In this document: positions 10,871 to 23,935 of the stretch, piece after piece
Position numbering within the stretch: the stretch's first letter is position 1
Layout: each line of letters starts with the position of its first letter
Assembly (NCBI GenBank): GCA_965240325.2
Contig: OZ251231.1
Span: 372,001-436,000 of the forward strand
Length of the DNA stretch: 64,000 nucleotides
Source: Rebecca billardiae RCC1528
Lineage: Eukaryota; Haptophyta
Direction: 5' to 3'
Notes under the pieces: generated by a model
Told to the model about the DNA's origin: nothing
The model's database searches: none
Seen by the model: only the letters and a program-made list of their open reading frames with translations
Made by a program: the position numbers and the translations under genes

Positions 10871-11763
10871 CTGGCGCAGATGGGCGCGTCATGGTGGCCA
10901 CGCACGATGCTGAGTGCTCGCGCGTGCCAGACGAGGCGCGTGCTCGCGCTGTGGCTCAATGTCCGGCAGTGCGCGTGGCAGGCCGCAGCTGCTCGACAAC
11001 AGAACCAGCGGGCAGTGATCGGGCTGCGCGCGCGCAGCTGATGGCGGCGAACGAGCGAGCCCGCACCGCCGCGCAAGGGCTGGGCGACTGGCGCCGAGGT
11101 GGCGCGCACGTCGTCCGCTGCCGTTGGCATCGCGGCGGACGCTTCAAGCTCGTTCGGCCGGCGTGTTTTCTCCGACGCCCACCTGCGAGCGCTGCCGGCA
11201 CCGTGCTCGGGCGTCAGTATCGGTGGGCTCGAGCACGCGTGGTGAGGCGCTCGGAGCGGTCGACGGCCATGATCGGGCAGCGCACGGTGGGCGCAGGCCA
11301 CGCGCACGCCAGCGCCCCGCGTGGCGTGGCTTCACGGGGCGCAGCCACCAGGAGACTGTGCTGCGACGAGCTCGGGCGCGCTCGGGCGCCGCTGCTCTGC
11401 ATTTTCCCGAAAAATCGGTTTTCGTGCCCTCGACCGGCGTTATGCCGCCGGGGTGGCCGCAGCTGCGCTCGGAGCAGCGCGCACGGGCACCGCCGTGTGC
11501 GCCCGCCCGCTTTCGCCGCCGCCGAGCTCGAGCACAGCGCTGCGCGGGGCTGCGTAATGCCAACGGCGCATGATTTTTTGCCCGCGCCGAGCGCGCGTCG
11601 GCGCGCGCAGCGCGCTCAGGTGTGGCCTGCTACCAAGGTCTGTGCCACGATTCGACGCGCCTATGGTGCGCCGAATTTAGGCGCACCGCTTCAGAATTGT
11701 CCGATGATTCGACTAGTGGTGCGGACAACTTAAAACGTCACCCTGAGCAGTTTTCCGGCACTG
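10871..11763. other. intergenic, no gene supported
   Basis: Continuation of the gene-poor block. Frames are open on both strands with biased composition only. Shares short words (gagctcgag, gctcgagcacg) with the duplicated unit to its left, so it may hold further degraded copies. Confidence 0.3.
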
Positions 11764-11843
11764 TGTATGTATGTATGTATGTATGTATGTATGTATGTAT
11801 GTATGTATGTATGTATGTATGTATGTATGTATGTATATATATA
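11764..11843. repeat. second (TATG)n array with a short TA tail
   Basis: About 18 tetranucleotide units, then a short TA run. It has the same unit as the array at 8939-9130 but the TA block is on the opposite side. Confidence 0.93.
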
Positions 11844-13680
11844 TGTGTCTAGCCGTCCTCGTGAACGCCGACGCCAACTGCTGGCCGAAGGTGGGCACGC
11901 CGCCTGTTGCCGAAAGATGTTGGTCGGTGCACGCGACGCGCCACCCGCGTGCGAGCCGCCGCCGCCGGCGACGCAGGACGAGCTTGGCTGGAGCCATCTC
12001 GCACGCCGCGCCTGGCGAAGCAGGCGGCAGAGGCCGGCGCCGGAAATCGATCTCCTGGGCGGCAGAACAACCCGGACAGACTGTTTGTCCGGGAGCAGCG
12101 CCCTTTGAGGCGATGGTCTGGTAGAGGGCGATGTGGCTGATGAGCGGCGCTGGCGCCCGGCGTTCTTGTCGTCCTCTTAGACAATCAGTTATTGTACCAA
12201 TAACCCCACATATATAAGCTGACGGCATACTGCACGTTAAAACATAAGCTAGCACGCAGTATTATTATAAACGACTGTACGGTGTATCTCGCCTGCCTGC
12301 AGATTGAGCTGCTGTGTGCGTCTCTGCTTATTAATATTATTCTTATCCCCAATACTACCGCGCAGGTTGCTTCTATACGAAGCAAGATGGGTTCGCCCCC
12401 GCGCGTGCGTGCTCGGCGGGCAGGTGGACGCCGCGAGAGGGCACGCGATGGCTGAGAGGCATCTTGCCGTGTAGTGCTCCATCAATGCACTCCCGACTCG
12501 CGACGGCGCCGCGTGCAGCACAGCCTGTGCCGTTCGGGTCATAGCTCCCGCACACCACAAGTTGGCTCCGCGCGAGGCGAGACGAGGTGTCCGGAGTGGC
12601 AACATGCGGCTGGGGATGTCTTTGTTGGTGCACGGAGCGCCAATCTCCGGCTCGGGGGCCAGTAGTGACAAAGCGTTCGCGCGCCAGAGCCCGCGAGAGG
12701 GGCGCGGGGTCAAAGTCCCCGGGTTTCCACTGTCCTTTCCGCCGCACCCCTCGCACAGCGAGGGGTGCTCGACCGTTACGGGAGATTAGATGCACCTGCG
12801 TTGAGGGCCTGCCGGACTGATCAGCAACCGATCGGGACGGAGAGATACTGCTGTGTATCCTCCAAAAAGCGACGCTTCGCGGGGCAGATGCTCGAGAGAT
12901 CGGACGATCAAGCGAAAGTCATAGGTTGCATTTTTAGGCCCACTACGGCGAGACTTACTCACGTCATTAACAGAAGCTTACCCGCTGCTCAACTTTCGTC
13001 CCGCTGGAGCGACGTCTCGACCAATGGCGCGCGTCGGATGAAAGAAAGGTTCTCTGATCTCGCGTAATCTGGCGCTGGGGCTCAGGAAGTACCGGGAACG
13101 CAGCGGACTACGACCTCACCCTCGTCCAAGTGCTCCGGAAGGCGCTCAGGCCGCGGCGGCATCTGCCGTCGCGCCGCCACGTACCCCAGGCCGAGGCGGT
13201 GCTCCATCCCGGCCCTGCTCCCTCAGAGGCGGGCAGGGCTGCGGCCGCGGGTGGCGCACTGCCGCCTGACCTGGTTGGAAGGCGCGGACGCATTCTATAT
13301 GTGTCTGCTGGCACTCTCTGACTCCAGTGAGCCTGACGCTGCTGTCGCTTGCGCCCGTTGCATACCAGCACGTCATTAAACTGATATACAGGGGTAGCCT
13401 CAACCATTAATTGTCACATTCTGACTGAGCTGCACGCCACTGCTCAGGAACCCTGCCCCCCTCCGCCTGGGCTGATCCAGGCGGCCCCCACGGCCCGTGC
13501 ACGCCGGTTTCGACCCCGAGCGCGTCAGCCCCAGCGCGCGTGGGCTGGAGTTGGGCACACCAGCAGGTCACACGGCTGCAGGCGTACAGCCTGTCGCAGC
13601 TGGCCAGATCCTGCCACAGGCTTGTCGTCACTGGTCGCGGGCCGTGTGCCCACACACTGACACAGACCAGGCCTCAGCCT
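11844..13680. other. intergenic, mixed composition, no gene supported
   Basis: Part GC-rich, part AT-rich (12180-12370 is notably AT-rich). Open frames up to ~150 codons on either strand lack any domain I recognise. A minus-strand peptide near 12640-12760 (GQWKPGDFDPAPLSR...) has a balanced composition and could be a fragment of an old mobile element, but that is conjecture. Confidence 0.3.
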
Positions 13681-14160
13681 GAATTGTGCCTTGGCAGTGG
13701 ATCTGGTACCCCCTAGGGAGGGCTGCATGCCACCTGGGGGGGAGCTCATGGGATGCAGCTGCTGTGGCACAGTGCCCAATCCCGCACCCCCACCTGCGCA
13801 GACCTGCGCTTCAAGGACCTGTCCGCTGTCGGGTCAGCTCCCCTGCATACTGGGAGGCCAGCAGCAGGCCCAGCAGCAGCACCCGCTGACACACCCAGAG
13901 GGTGGCCAGCCACCCGACTAGTGACTGGGGGCTTAGGAGTGGGGCTCAGTGCAGCCAAGAGCTCCGTGCAGCCTAGGGTAGCTGCTGGTGGCTGGCCTGC
14001 ATGGATTTTATTCAAGCTGACCACCGCCCGGCCCACTGCTGCCTGCAGCACCCCTCGCTGCACCCACCTGGGCTGCTGCACATGCGCACTCTGGATGGCA
14101 CCACAGCCCAGCATGGAGAGCTGGCCATAAGCAGCCACCCACTCGTCAGAATGGCCAGGG
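13681..14160. other. CpG-depleted patch, probably a methylated and decayed repeat
   Basis: I count 13 CG dinucleotides in these 480 bases although G+C stays high and GC, TG and CA words are frequent. Neighbouring coding DNA commonly has 10-18 CG per 60 bases. This is the pattern expected from long-term deamination of methylated cytosine. No coding function is seen. Confidence 0.55.
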
Positions 14161-14583
14161 AGTGGGCTGTAGTGCTAGACCACATCGTCTAGCCAGGCCG
14201 AATCGTCGTCAAGTGCCGTCACATCATATATATATATACGATCGACATGATGAATAACGAGTACTGGTAACGACATCATCACACAAGTGATGCCTGCTGT
14301 CATCAGCAGTGCATGGCACGACAAACAGAGATACAGCAGCGCTAATATTGTTGAGACCCCTGTATATCGCGTCATATCGTCATCTGCGAAGTGCGACGAG
14401 CGCAGCAGACGTCATCGTCGCGTCTGGGACTTGGTGCGCGCGCCGCGCGCCGCGTGAGTGCCGCGCCTCGGAGTCACGGACGACGATCATCGGATACAGC
14501 ATATAATATTATCATATATATACGTAGCGCGCGGCCGAACAGCACTCAGCAGCTGCAGCAGCGACGCCGCTGGTGCGGCGTCG
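14161..14583. other. AT-richer spacer, likely 3' flank of the giant BTB gene
   Basis: Contains short TA runs (14223-14240, 14500-14525) and no plausible gene. It lies immediately beyond the stop codon of the minus-strand gene ending at 14584, so it probably includes its 3' UTR and polyadenylation region. Confidence 0.4.
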
Positions 14584-17500
14584 TCACTCCTCGGGCAGGG
14601 CGCCCGCGACGGCTGACGCCTCGGCGTGGCCGATCGACGAGAGCTGCGCCTGCGAGCCGCCGCCGCCACTCCCGCTCGTGCCCGGCCGCAGCCCCATCGC
14701 CGGACGGGACGGCGGCCGGGAGCCGGCGAGGCTGCCGGTGTCGGCGCTGCTCCGACTTGTCGGCCGCCTGCTGAAGCTGCCCTCGCCGAGCTCGTCTGCG
14801 AGCGCGTAATTGAGCGGCAGCGCGCGCATCGGGCCGTGCAGCACCTTGCCCGCGTCCCACTCCACGCTGTCGTCCTCGACGAAGCCGTGCTCGGCGCGCT
14901 CGTCCGCGCTCATCCCCTGCAGCTGCTCCGTGAGCCGCGCCTGCGTGCGCGCGTCCACCGCGGAGCGCATCGCCGCCACCTCGACGCGGAAGGGGTGGGC
15001 AAGGCCGCCGAGGCTGGTGATCACGTTGGAGTAGCGCGTCTGCGAGCTCGTCGGGTCGCCGGGCAGCGCGTCCTCCGCCTCGCCCTGCTCCAGCCAGCCC
15101 GCGGGCAGCGTGTTGTTGCACGACAGAAGGAACTCCACCAGCCACGCCATCTCGGGCTCGTGCGTCAAGTCGACGTCGAGCGCGGACGCGGCGACGAAAA
15201 TGTCGGGGACTGGGCACGGCCGGTGGCGGAGCAGCTTGCCGCGCACGGTGCGGTGCAGCTCGGAGAGCTCCTCGATCGCGTCGCGCTTGCACCGGAGCGC
15301 GAGCGCGTGCCGAGCCGCCTCCTGCGCACGGCGCCGCGCGCGCGCGGCGTCGTCAGCCGCGGCGCGCAGCGGTGTCGCGCGCCGAGGCTGCGGAGCCGCG
15401 CGTCGCGCGCGCGCGCGGGGCGCTGTTGGCGCGCATCTCACGCACCCTCTCCTGCTGCATGGCGCCTCGGACGTTGTCAATCAGCCCGTGCCACCACGGG
15501 CCCTGCTGCTCGGTCTGGTTGCGGAGCTTCGCCTGTGCGCGCGCGCGCGCGGTGTGTGTGCCGGTGCGGGCGGCGCGCGGGTGGGCGCGAGCGCGCGCGC
15601 GCGGCGCGGCGGCGGCGCGGCGGCGCGGCGGCGGCGGCCGCGGCGGTGTCGGGCCTCGATCGCGCCGTGGCGGTGCGCAGCCGCCGCCGCACCTCTCGCG
15701 CTTTCTGCAGCCGCCGGCGCGTGATGGACGGGGCCTCGATCACGGGCAGCTCGGGCTGCGACTTGCCCGTGCGCAGGTTGTGGTAGTAGGGCTTGCCGGA
15801 GCGGTCGGCAAACTGACGGGCGCGGAGGGCGGAGGGCGCGCGAGCGCGGCGCCGGCGGGCGCGTCAGCCGCCGCGGCGGCGGGCATGCGCACGCGCGCGC
15901 GCGCGCGCGCCCGCTCGGCCGCGCGCACTCACCTGCATCCAGCCCTCGAGGTGCGACCACTTGCGCGGCTTGCCCTTGCTCTTGCGCTCGTGCTCGACGT
16001 GCTCGGCGAACGCGTCGAGCAGCGGGTGCGTGTGCCGCACCTCGCCGGTGAGCTCGTTCACGTATGCGCTCGCGGCGGTGAAGGAGGAGCGACGGGTGGA
16101 GCGGCGGGGCGCGCGGCGCGTGCCGCCCGCGGGCGCGGTCGAGTCGGCGCCGGCCGTGCTGGCATCGTCAGCCGTCTCCTCCGCCGTGCTCGGCCGCTCG
16201 AGCGTCTCACGCCGCGCGCCGAGCTCGGGCGTCTCCGCGCGCGCGTCCTCGGCGGCCGCGACACCGAGCACGTCCGCGCCGCCGCCCTCACCCTCGTCCT
16301 GGCCGTCGCCGCGCGCAGACCCCTCCGCCTTGCTTAGCTTGAGCAGCGCCTGCGCGGCGTCGTCGCCGGTGAGCTCGGCCCAGAAGAGAGGCAGCGGCGC
16401 CGAGATCGCCTCCACCGCGATCCACAGCAGGTGCAGCTCGTCCGACGACGCCGAGATGTCGATCCCGATCGCGTCGCCCATCACGCGCACGTCCGCCGGC
16501 GAGATGGCCTCGCGCTCAAGAGCGAACGCGGCGCGCGGCGTCATCTGCGTGCAGGCGCCCCACTCGTGTCGCTCGATGGTTGGCGCATTGTGCCGCCCGA
16601 CGACCGAGACAAAGGCCTGCGCCGGCAGGGGCGCGTGTGTGCGCGGGCGGGCGGGGCGTGAGCGCGCGCCGGCAGCGCAGCGCGGCGCGGCCCTTGCCCC
16701 CGCGTCCGCGGCCGCGCGCGCTCGCGCCCCGGCGGCCGACGGCAAGTCTGACGAGCACACGCGCACGCACACGCTCGGGCGCACGCGTGGCGGGGCATGC
16801 GCGCGCGCCCCGCCGCTCGCGCAACAGCCGCGGCAGGCAGGCACGAGAGCAAGCGCGAGCGCGCGAGCGCGCAACAGCCGCGGCAGACACGAGCGCGCGC
16901 GCAAGAGCAAAGGAAAGCAATACATGAACAATGGGCGATGATTCTTTTCCGCGCGCGCACCTCTTCGCTGATCGAGATGGCGCGGCGTGCGAGCCGCATG
17001 ATGAGCCTCTTCTGCGCGAGGTACTGCTCGCGCGAGACCCAGCCGTCCTGCTGGTTGGGCTCGTCCACGCGCACCTTGAGCCCCTTCACGACGTACTCGG
17101 GCAGCGCGGCTTGCACCTGCGCGCGCACGGCGCGCGCGCGCGGCGCGGGCGCGCGGTGGCGCGGCGCGCGGCGGTCCAAGGGCGGAGGAGGGAGGTGGCT
17201 CGTGAGAACAGGCGCGCGCGCGCTCCGCTGCCCCGCGCCCACCGTCCGCCCGCGGCTCCGCCCTCGGCGCGGCGCCCGCCGACGCCGCGCCCGCGCCCCG
17301 CACCGCGCGGCGCGGCAGCACACACCTCCTTCAGCGCGTCGTGCGCCGCGATCAGCTGCTGCTTCACAGCCTTGCGAGACGTGTAGTACGGTTCGACGCG
17401 CGCCACCAGCGAGCGCGGGCCCTCCAGCTCGGCGGTAAGACGGTCCTCGAGCGCGTCGAGTGCGCGCGGCAGCCACGCGCGCGCCTCGCGCTGGTTCTCC

Positions 17501-18301
17501 GAGCCGCGCGGGCACGAGCGGTCCAGCTCGCGCAGCACCTGCTCGCGCCCCATCGCCATGTGCAGCTGCTCCTTGGCCGCGCGCATCCGTGCCTGCGCGT
17601 GCACTTGCGCATCAGTCGGCGCGGCGGTGCCGTCCGCGCCCGCGGCCGCGTTGGCCGCCGAGCGCGCGGCCTTGAGGAGCAGCGAGTCCTCCTGCGCGCG
17701 CGCGTTGTAGATGTTGGCGATGCGCTCGCGCCGCCGCTTCTCCGCGATCACCGGCTGCATCGCGCGCTCCGCCGCCTTCAGCTCCACCTTGAGCGGCGCC
17801 ATCGTTTCGTTAATCAGCCGTCGGACGTTGAGCTCGGCCACCGCCGGCACGTCGCGAGATTGGATCTCGGCGGAGAGGGCGGTGGGCTCGAGGCCGAGCG
17901 CCTCGGCGACGGAGTCGAGCGAGAGGTCGGGCGCGGAGAGCGCCGAGCCGATCGCCGCGATCAGCTCGCGCGGCGCGCCGATCCGCTCGTCCGTCGACTC
18001 GAGCAGCGTGTACGTGAGCAGACACGACGCAGACGGCAGTCCTTGCTTCTCCGCGGCCGACGCCGACGCCGCCTCCGCGTCAGGACCGAGCTGCAGCCGG
18101 TCCGGGTCGACGTCGAGGTAGTTGTGCAGGTCGTACTTGAGCTGCGCGCGCGCACGCGCGCGGGGGGGGAGGGGGGCACGCGCGCGGCGGGGGCGGGCGG
18201 AAGCCGAGCGGCGTCAGCGCGCCATGGGCTGCGCGTGTGGCGGGCGGCGCCGGCGTGGCGATCGCGCGCGCAGGCTGCCACGTGCGCGCGCACACACACC
18301 A

Positions 18302-18348
<47 letters not shown>

Positions 18349-21300
18349 ACGCGCACACCGCGCGCACACCGCGCGCACACCGCACACGCACGCAACGCCC
18401 GCGCGCGCAGGGCGCCGCCCCGGCCGCACCTTTGCGCTGAACGCTCCGTAGAGCTCGGCGCGCGAGGGACCTCCCACTCCCTTCTGCAGCAGCGAGCAGC
18501 GCAGCGTGAGCCGTGTCGGCGGGATCACGGAGAGCTCGCGCAGCTGCGCGACCATCTGCAGGGAAGAAGGAGGGATCCAAGAGACGGGGGAACAGGGCGC
18601 GGCGAGGCGGCCGGGAGGGTGAGCGCGCGCGCACGCGTGCGGAGGGTTAGGGTTAGGGTTAGGGTTAGGGTTAATGACTGGGGGGACCGAGCGCGCGCGG
18701 AGCAGACTCGCTCCCGCGCGCGCGCGGGTGGTGGTGTGCGCACGCGCGCGTGCGTGCGTGACACGCGCGGCACGCAGCCTCGCGCGTGGGCCTCCGCCGC
18801 CGCGCGGCGCACCTGCAGCCCCCCCTGCAGCTCCTCGATGCGCCGCAGTGCGCTCTTATACACGCCCTTCATTCGGAGGGAAGCCGCGAGCCGGCCCGCG
18901 CCCGAGATGCGGCCGCGCTGGAGCTGCACCCAGCGCAGCCGCTCGAGCGCGTGCTCGAGCGTCTCGAGGCACATGAGCTCGCCGCGCACGCCCTCGATCT
19001 CCTCCTCCAGCCCCGCCAGCGCCTCCACCTTGTCCCGAGCCGGGCCGAGCAGCGGTCGGAACGACTCGATGTCGCGCGCCCAGTCCTGGGTGGTCATGTA
19101 GGCGCGGTCGAGCACGCGCTTGGCGGGCGTCTGGCGCGACGTGTCGTCGAGCAGCTCCCACAGCGCGTTGCGCCCGCCTGCGCGCCAGCCAGACGCGCGG
19201 GCGCGCGGCGCGCTCAGCCGTGCGCGGCGCGCGCGCGACACGCGCACACGCACGCGCGCGCGCGCGCGCGCGCGCAGACGGCGCAGCGGGGCGCGCGCGC
19301 GCACCGCGCCCCTCCTCGACGTGCGTGCACATCTCGGTGAGCTCGGCGATCGACGGCTTCGCCGCCTGCTCGCTCAGCACCTCGGCGTGCGTGCGGCTCA
19401 GGTGCCCGGTCGCACCGATCAGCAGCTGCGCAGCCCACGGGTGGCGCGCCTGCAGCTGCTGCGCCTGCGCGCGCGCGCCCTCGAGGTAGCGAAGGCGCGC
19501 GGCGGCGGAGCGCGCGGCGGAGGCCTCGTGCTGCAGCACGGCGAGCACGACCGGGCTCGTCCGCGCGCCGAACTGCACCTTCGGCCCCGCCTCCTCCGCC
19601 GCCTCGATCTCGACCATCCGCGCCTCCATCCACGCCATCGGGTGGCCGATCGATTCGAGCGCGCGCCGGTCAAACTGTTCGCCCACGTCGCGCAGCTGCG
19701 AGGTGAGCTGGAGGCGTCGGCGCTGCGCGTGCGCGGCGGAGGCGGCGAAGGAGGACTGCTCGTTCGACGGGAGGCCCGACGAGCCCTTCGCCGCCGAGCC
19801 GCGCCGCGAGCGCGCCATCGGCGGCGTGTGCTGCCCGGCTGAGCGAGGCGTGTCGCGCGCCGCGCCGTCCGCGCCCGCGCCGCCGCCGCCGCCGCCGTGC
19901 GGCGGCGTCGGCTGGCGCGGCGGCGAGCCGAGCGGCTGCGGCGCGGCGTCGGGGTCGGCGGCGGCCTCGTCCGCGCGCGCGCCGCCCGCCGCCTCGTCCG
20001 CACCGCCCTCGCCCAGCCCGCGCGCGCCGCCGCCGCCGCCGCCGGATGCGGCGGCGCGCGCGGGCGATTCGTCGGCGCGCGCGGAGCTGTCGTCCGGCCG
20101 CGGCGAGCGCCTCCCGGAGTCCTCGTCGGCGCGGCCGGACTCGTCGTTGGCCGAGAGGTCAGCGGCGTCGTCCGGGTCGAGGTCGGTGACGGGCGCCGCG
20201 GTGCCGCCCTCCGCCATCGACTCCGCGTCGCCGTCGCCCCAGAGCCCGCCCTCCGCCGCGGGCGCGCCGTCGGCCGCGCGCGCGGCGGCCGCCGCGGCCG
20301 CGGCCGCCTGCTGCGAGCGCGCGGTGCGCGCCGCCTCGGCGGCGGCCTCCGCGTCGCGCCGCGCGCGCGCCTCGGCCTCGGCGCGCGCGCGCGCGGCCTC
20401 CTCCGCCGCGGCCTCCTCCGCCGCGATCTCCGCCGCCAGCGCGTCCTCCGCCTCCGTCCGCCGCGCCGCCGCCGTCTCCGCGTCGACGTACGCGTACGCG
20501 CGCAAGCACTCGTCCATCACGCGCGACACGCCGACGCCGTGCGAGATCGCGGCGAGGAGGCGGTAGTACTCGGCGTGCGTGTTGGGCGGGAGCGCGCGGC
20601 GCTTGGCCTGCAGCCCGGCGAGCCGCGCCTCCAGCTCGGTGCGCAGCGGCGGCAGCGCCTCCAGCGCCTCCGCCACCGACGAGAGCGAGAGAGAGCCGCT
20701 GTCCGTCACGCGCGTGTACTCCGACCAGACCAGGTCCGACACCTCTTCCCAGCGGCGCACGTTGCGCTGCCACTTGACGGCGGCGTCGTTGAGCCGGCCG
20801 CCCTGCTCGCGCACCTTGGCGGTGAACTCGAGCCGCTCGCGCCGCAGCTGCCGCGCGCGGATCCGCGCCAGCTTGATCCGCATCCACACCTGGATCAGCA
20901 TGATCACGTGTTCGTACAAAGGGTAGCGACGCATGGCCGCCGCGAGCGTCTGCCGCCGCTTCACGAGGAGCGCCTCGCGCTGCCGCTTGAGGCGCTGGTC
21001 TGCGGCCTGCCGGATGAACTCGTCGCGCGAGAGGCCGGACTGCGAGAGCAGCATCGAGATGTCCCGGTCGCGCCGCGCCTTCCGCCGCCAGTGGTACTGC
21101 ACGACGCGCGCGGCGCCGTCCTCGCGCGCCCACACGCGCACGCCCACGCGCCGGTTGAAGCCGAGCCATCGGTACGCCATCGCAATCTTGGCGGCGGCGC
21201 GCTCGCGCGCGACGTTGGCGGCCTTGCGCCGCGAGAACTCGTGGGCGGAGCCGTACAGCAGCGCGGCCACCGCGTGCCACCGCCGCCCGTCGCCGTCCGC

Positions 21301-21515
21301 CGCGCCCAGGCTCGGCGGCAGCATCTGCTCCTGCGCATCCAGCTGCAGCCGCCGCCTCCGGCCCAGCATGTTTTCCATAATGAAAATATCGGCAGCGTTC
21401 ATCTCGCCAATCTCGTCGGCGGAGTGCGCGCGGGACGGGTGGAAGACGGAGGTGGAGGCGGCGGCGGCGCCGCCGCCGCCGCCGCCGAGCGCGCCCGCCG
21501 TGCCGCCCAACCCGC

Positions 21516-21554
<39 letters not shown>

Positions 21555-23890
21555 GCGCGGCCGCGCCGCCGCGCGAGGCGCCGAGCGCGCCCGGTGGCGG
21601 CGGCGACGCGCTGCGGCCGCCGCCGCCGCCGCCGGCGGCGTTGGCGCCGGCGGCGGGGCTTGGGCCGCGCCCCTTCTTCTTCTTCTCCTCGCGCGGCGGC
21701 GGCGGGTCGAACCAGTTCAGCGAGAACGGGTCCGTCGCCATCGGCAGCGGCAGCGTCCAAAAATCCGAGAGCACCTTGAGGACGAATGAGAAGCCGTGCC
21801 AGAGCGAGCGGCTCTCGCGCGGCCGCACGTTGGCGGAGGGTGGCGCCTCGATGTAGCGCAGCGCGTACGTGGAGATGAGCAGCGTGCCGTCGGGGCCGGA
21901 GGGCTGCGTCGCCGCGGCGATCAGCGCGCCCATCCCCGCGCCGCCCGCGTTCGCGTCGCGCAGCTGCAGTCGCTTCTCCGCGTCCTCCGACGCCTTGACA
22001 AGCTTGGCGGCGCGCGCGCGCTTGCGCGGCGCGTTCGGCGGCTCCGAGTACGAGGCGACGAACTCCTCCTGCGCGTGGTGCACCTGCTGGCACTCGCGGA
22101 GCAGCTGCACCATGCGCAGCAGCGTCATGCGCAGCTCGGCGAGCACCCGCGCCGCGTCCGAGCGCAGCTGGCTCGCCGTGGGAGAGGAGCGCGCTGCCGA
22201 GACTTCGCCTGAAAAGGCGTTGGGCTCGCCGGCGGTGCGCACGCGCCCGGGCGTGCCCGTGCCGCCGCTCGCGGCGGCGACGGCGGCGGCCTGCTGCCGC
22301 TGCACCTGCAGCCGCCAGCGCGTCGCCACGTCGAGCAGCGCCTCCGTCTGCATCTCGTAGAACTCGATCAGCGGGCGCATGTTCGCAGCCATCGGGTGGT
22401 CGTTGGGGAACGCCACGCCGCCGCCGCCGAGCGCCTGCCGCGCGCCGTCAGCGCCCGCGCCCGCCTCGGCCTCCGAGCCGCGGCCGGCGAGCGTGCGCGC
22501 GACGATGGCGCGGGTGGTCGAGTTCGCGCCCGCGGTGGTGATCAGGTGCACCACGCTCCCGCGCTTCGAGTGCGCCGTCGTCTTGATCGTCACGTGCCGC
22601 GCGGACGGAAGCGTCGACGGGGCGCGTGTCAGTCGAATGTGGTCCTCGGCGGTGAGCTGCGGAAGCATGGCCACGCCGAGCGGCGAGGTGGGCGCGGCGG
22701 CGGCGAGCGCGCCGGCGGGCACGAGCGCGGCGCCCACGCCCCCGCCCCCGCCGCCCGGCGAGCCGCCGCCGCCCGCCAGCGCGGGCTCGGCCCACGCCGG
22801 CCGAACGCCAGGGATCGGCTCCAGCGTCGCTCGCGCGCCGCGCGCGGTGCTGGCGCCCGCGCGCCGCGCGCCCGCGCCGCGCGCCGGCGGGGGCGCGCGG
22901 CCCGCGACGGTCGGGCCGGTGGTGGGGCGGGGGCGCGCTGCGCCGTCGGGCTCGGGGAGCGGCGCCGTGCGCTCGCCGATCGCGTGCAGCGTCACCGCGT
23001 GCTCGTCGACCGTGCGCGGGCGCGCCGCGCCGCCGTGCTCGGCCGTCCCCGCCGCGGCCGCGTCGCGACGGCCGCCACGCTTGCCGCCGCCGCCGTCGGG
23101 CGCGGCGGCGTTGGCGCGCGTGCGGCCGGAGAGCCGCTTCGGCTTGGGCTTGGGCTGCATCGCCGCCTGCCGCTCCGAGAGCGCGCTGAGCGACACCGCG
23201 TGCGCGCCCGTCGGGCGCGTGTCCACGTCCCTGGAGATCAGGCCAACCGCCTGCGCGTGCGAGCCGAGGCGAACGGCGGTTACATTCCGGGCGAGTAACG
23301 TCTCGGCGAGGTCGAGGTTCTTCGCGCCGACGGCGGCGGTGAGCGCCTCGCCGAGCATCAGCTCCGACGCGCCGCGCCGCGCCTCGCCGGACTCCCACCC
23401 GTCCCAGTGGTCGAACGCATCGAGCATGAGGTTGGTAATCCGGCCGGCGCGAGACGCGGCTGCGACGATCAGAGGCACGTGCGCTGACGTGAGCGCGGTC
23501 GGGTTCGCGTGCCGCGCGAGGAGCGCGCCGACGAGGGCGGAGTCGTTCGTCTCGATCGCGCGCTGCAGCGCGCTCCGCCCCGCGTGGTCCTTGATGTTCG
23601 TGTCCGCGCCGCGCGTGAGCAGCGCGTTCACCACCGCGCGCTCGTGCGCGTCGATGGCGCGCAGCAGCGCGGTGCAGCCACCCTCGTCGCGCGCGTCGAG
23701 CTGGATCACGCCGGGGGCGTGCACCGAGCCGAGGGCGACGAGGGCGGGGTGCTTCGCGCGCGCGCGCAGCCCGCCCGGGCCCGCCGACGCGCGGCGGCGC
23801 ACCGCCGACGCGCGCTTCGGCGTCGTCGGCTGCGCCGCGCCCCGGTCGCCGCCGTCGGCGCTGCCGCCGCTGCCGCCACGGAAGCTGGGC

Positions 23891-23935
<45 letters not shown>

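Noticed and set aside
14626-17438. Several + strand frames of 200-390 codons opposite the BTB gene
   Set aside because: Complementary-strand shadows of coding exons; the minus strand carries the domain signatures and in-frame splice sites.
18642-18674. Interstitial TTAGGG arrays as evidence of a chromosome end or fusion point
   Set aside because: Arrays are short, occur in four introns in the same sense orientation, and lie inside intact genes, so a subtelomeric or fusion explanation is not needed.
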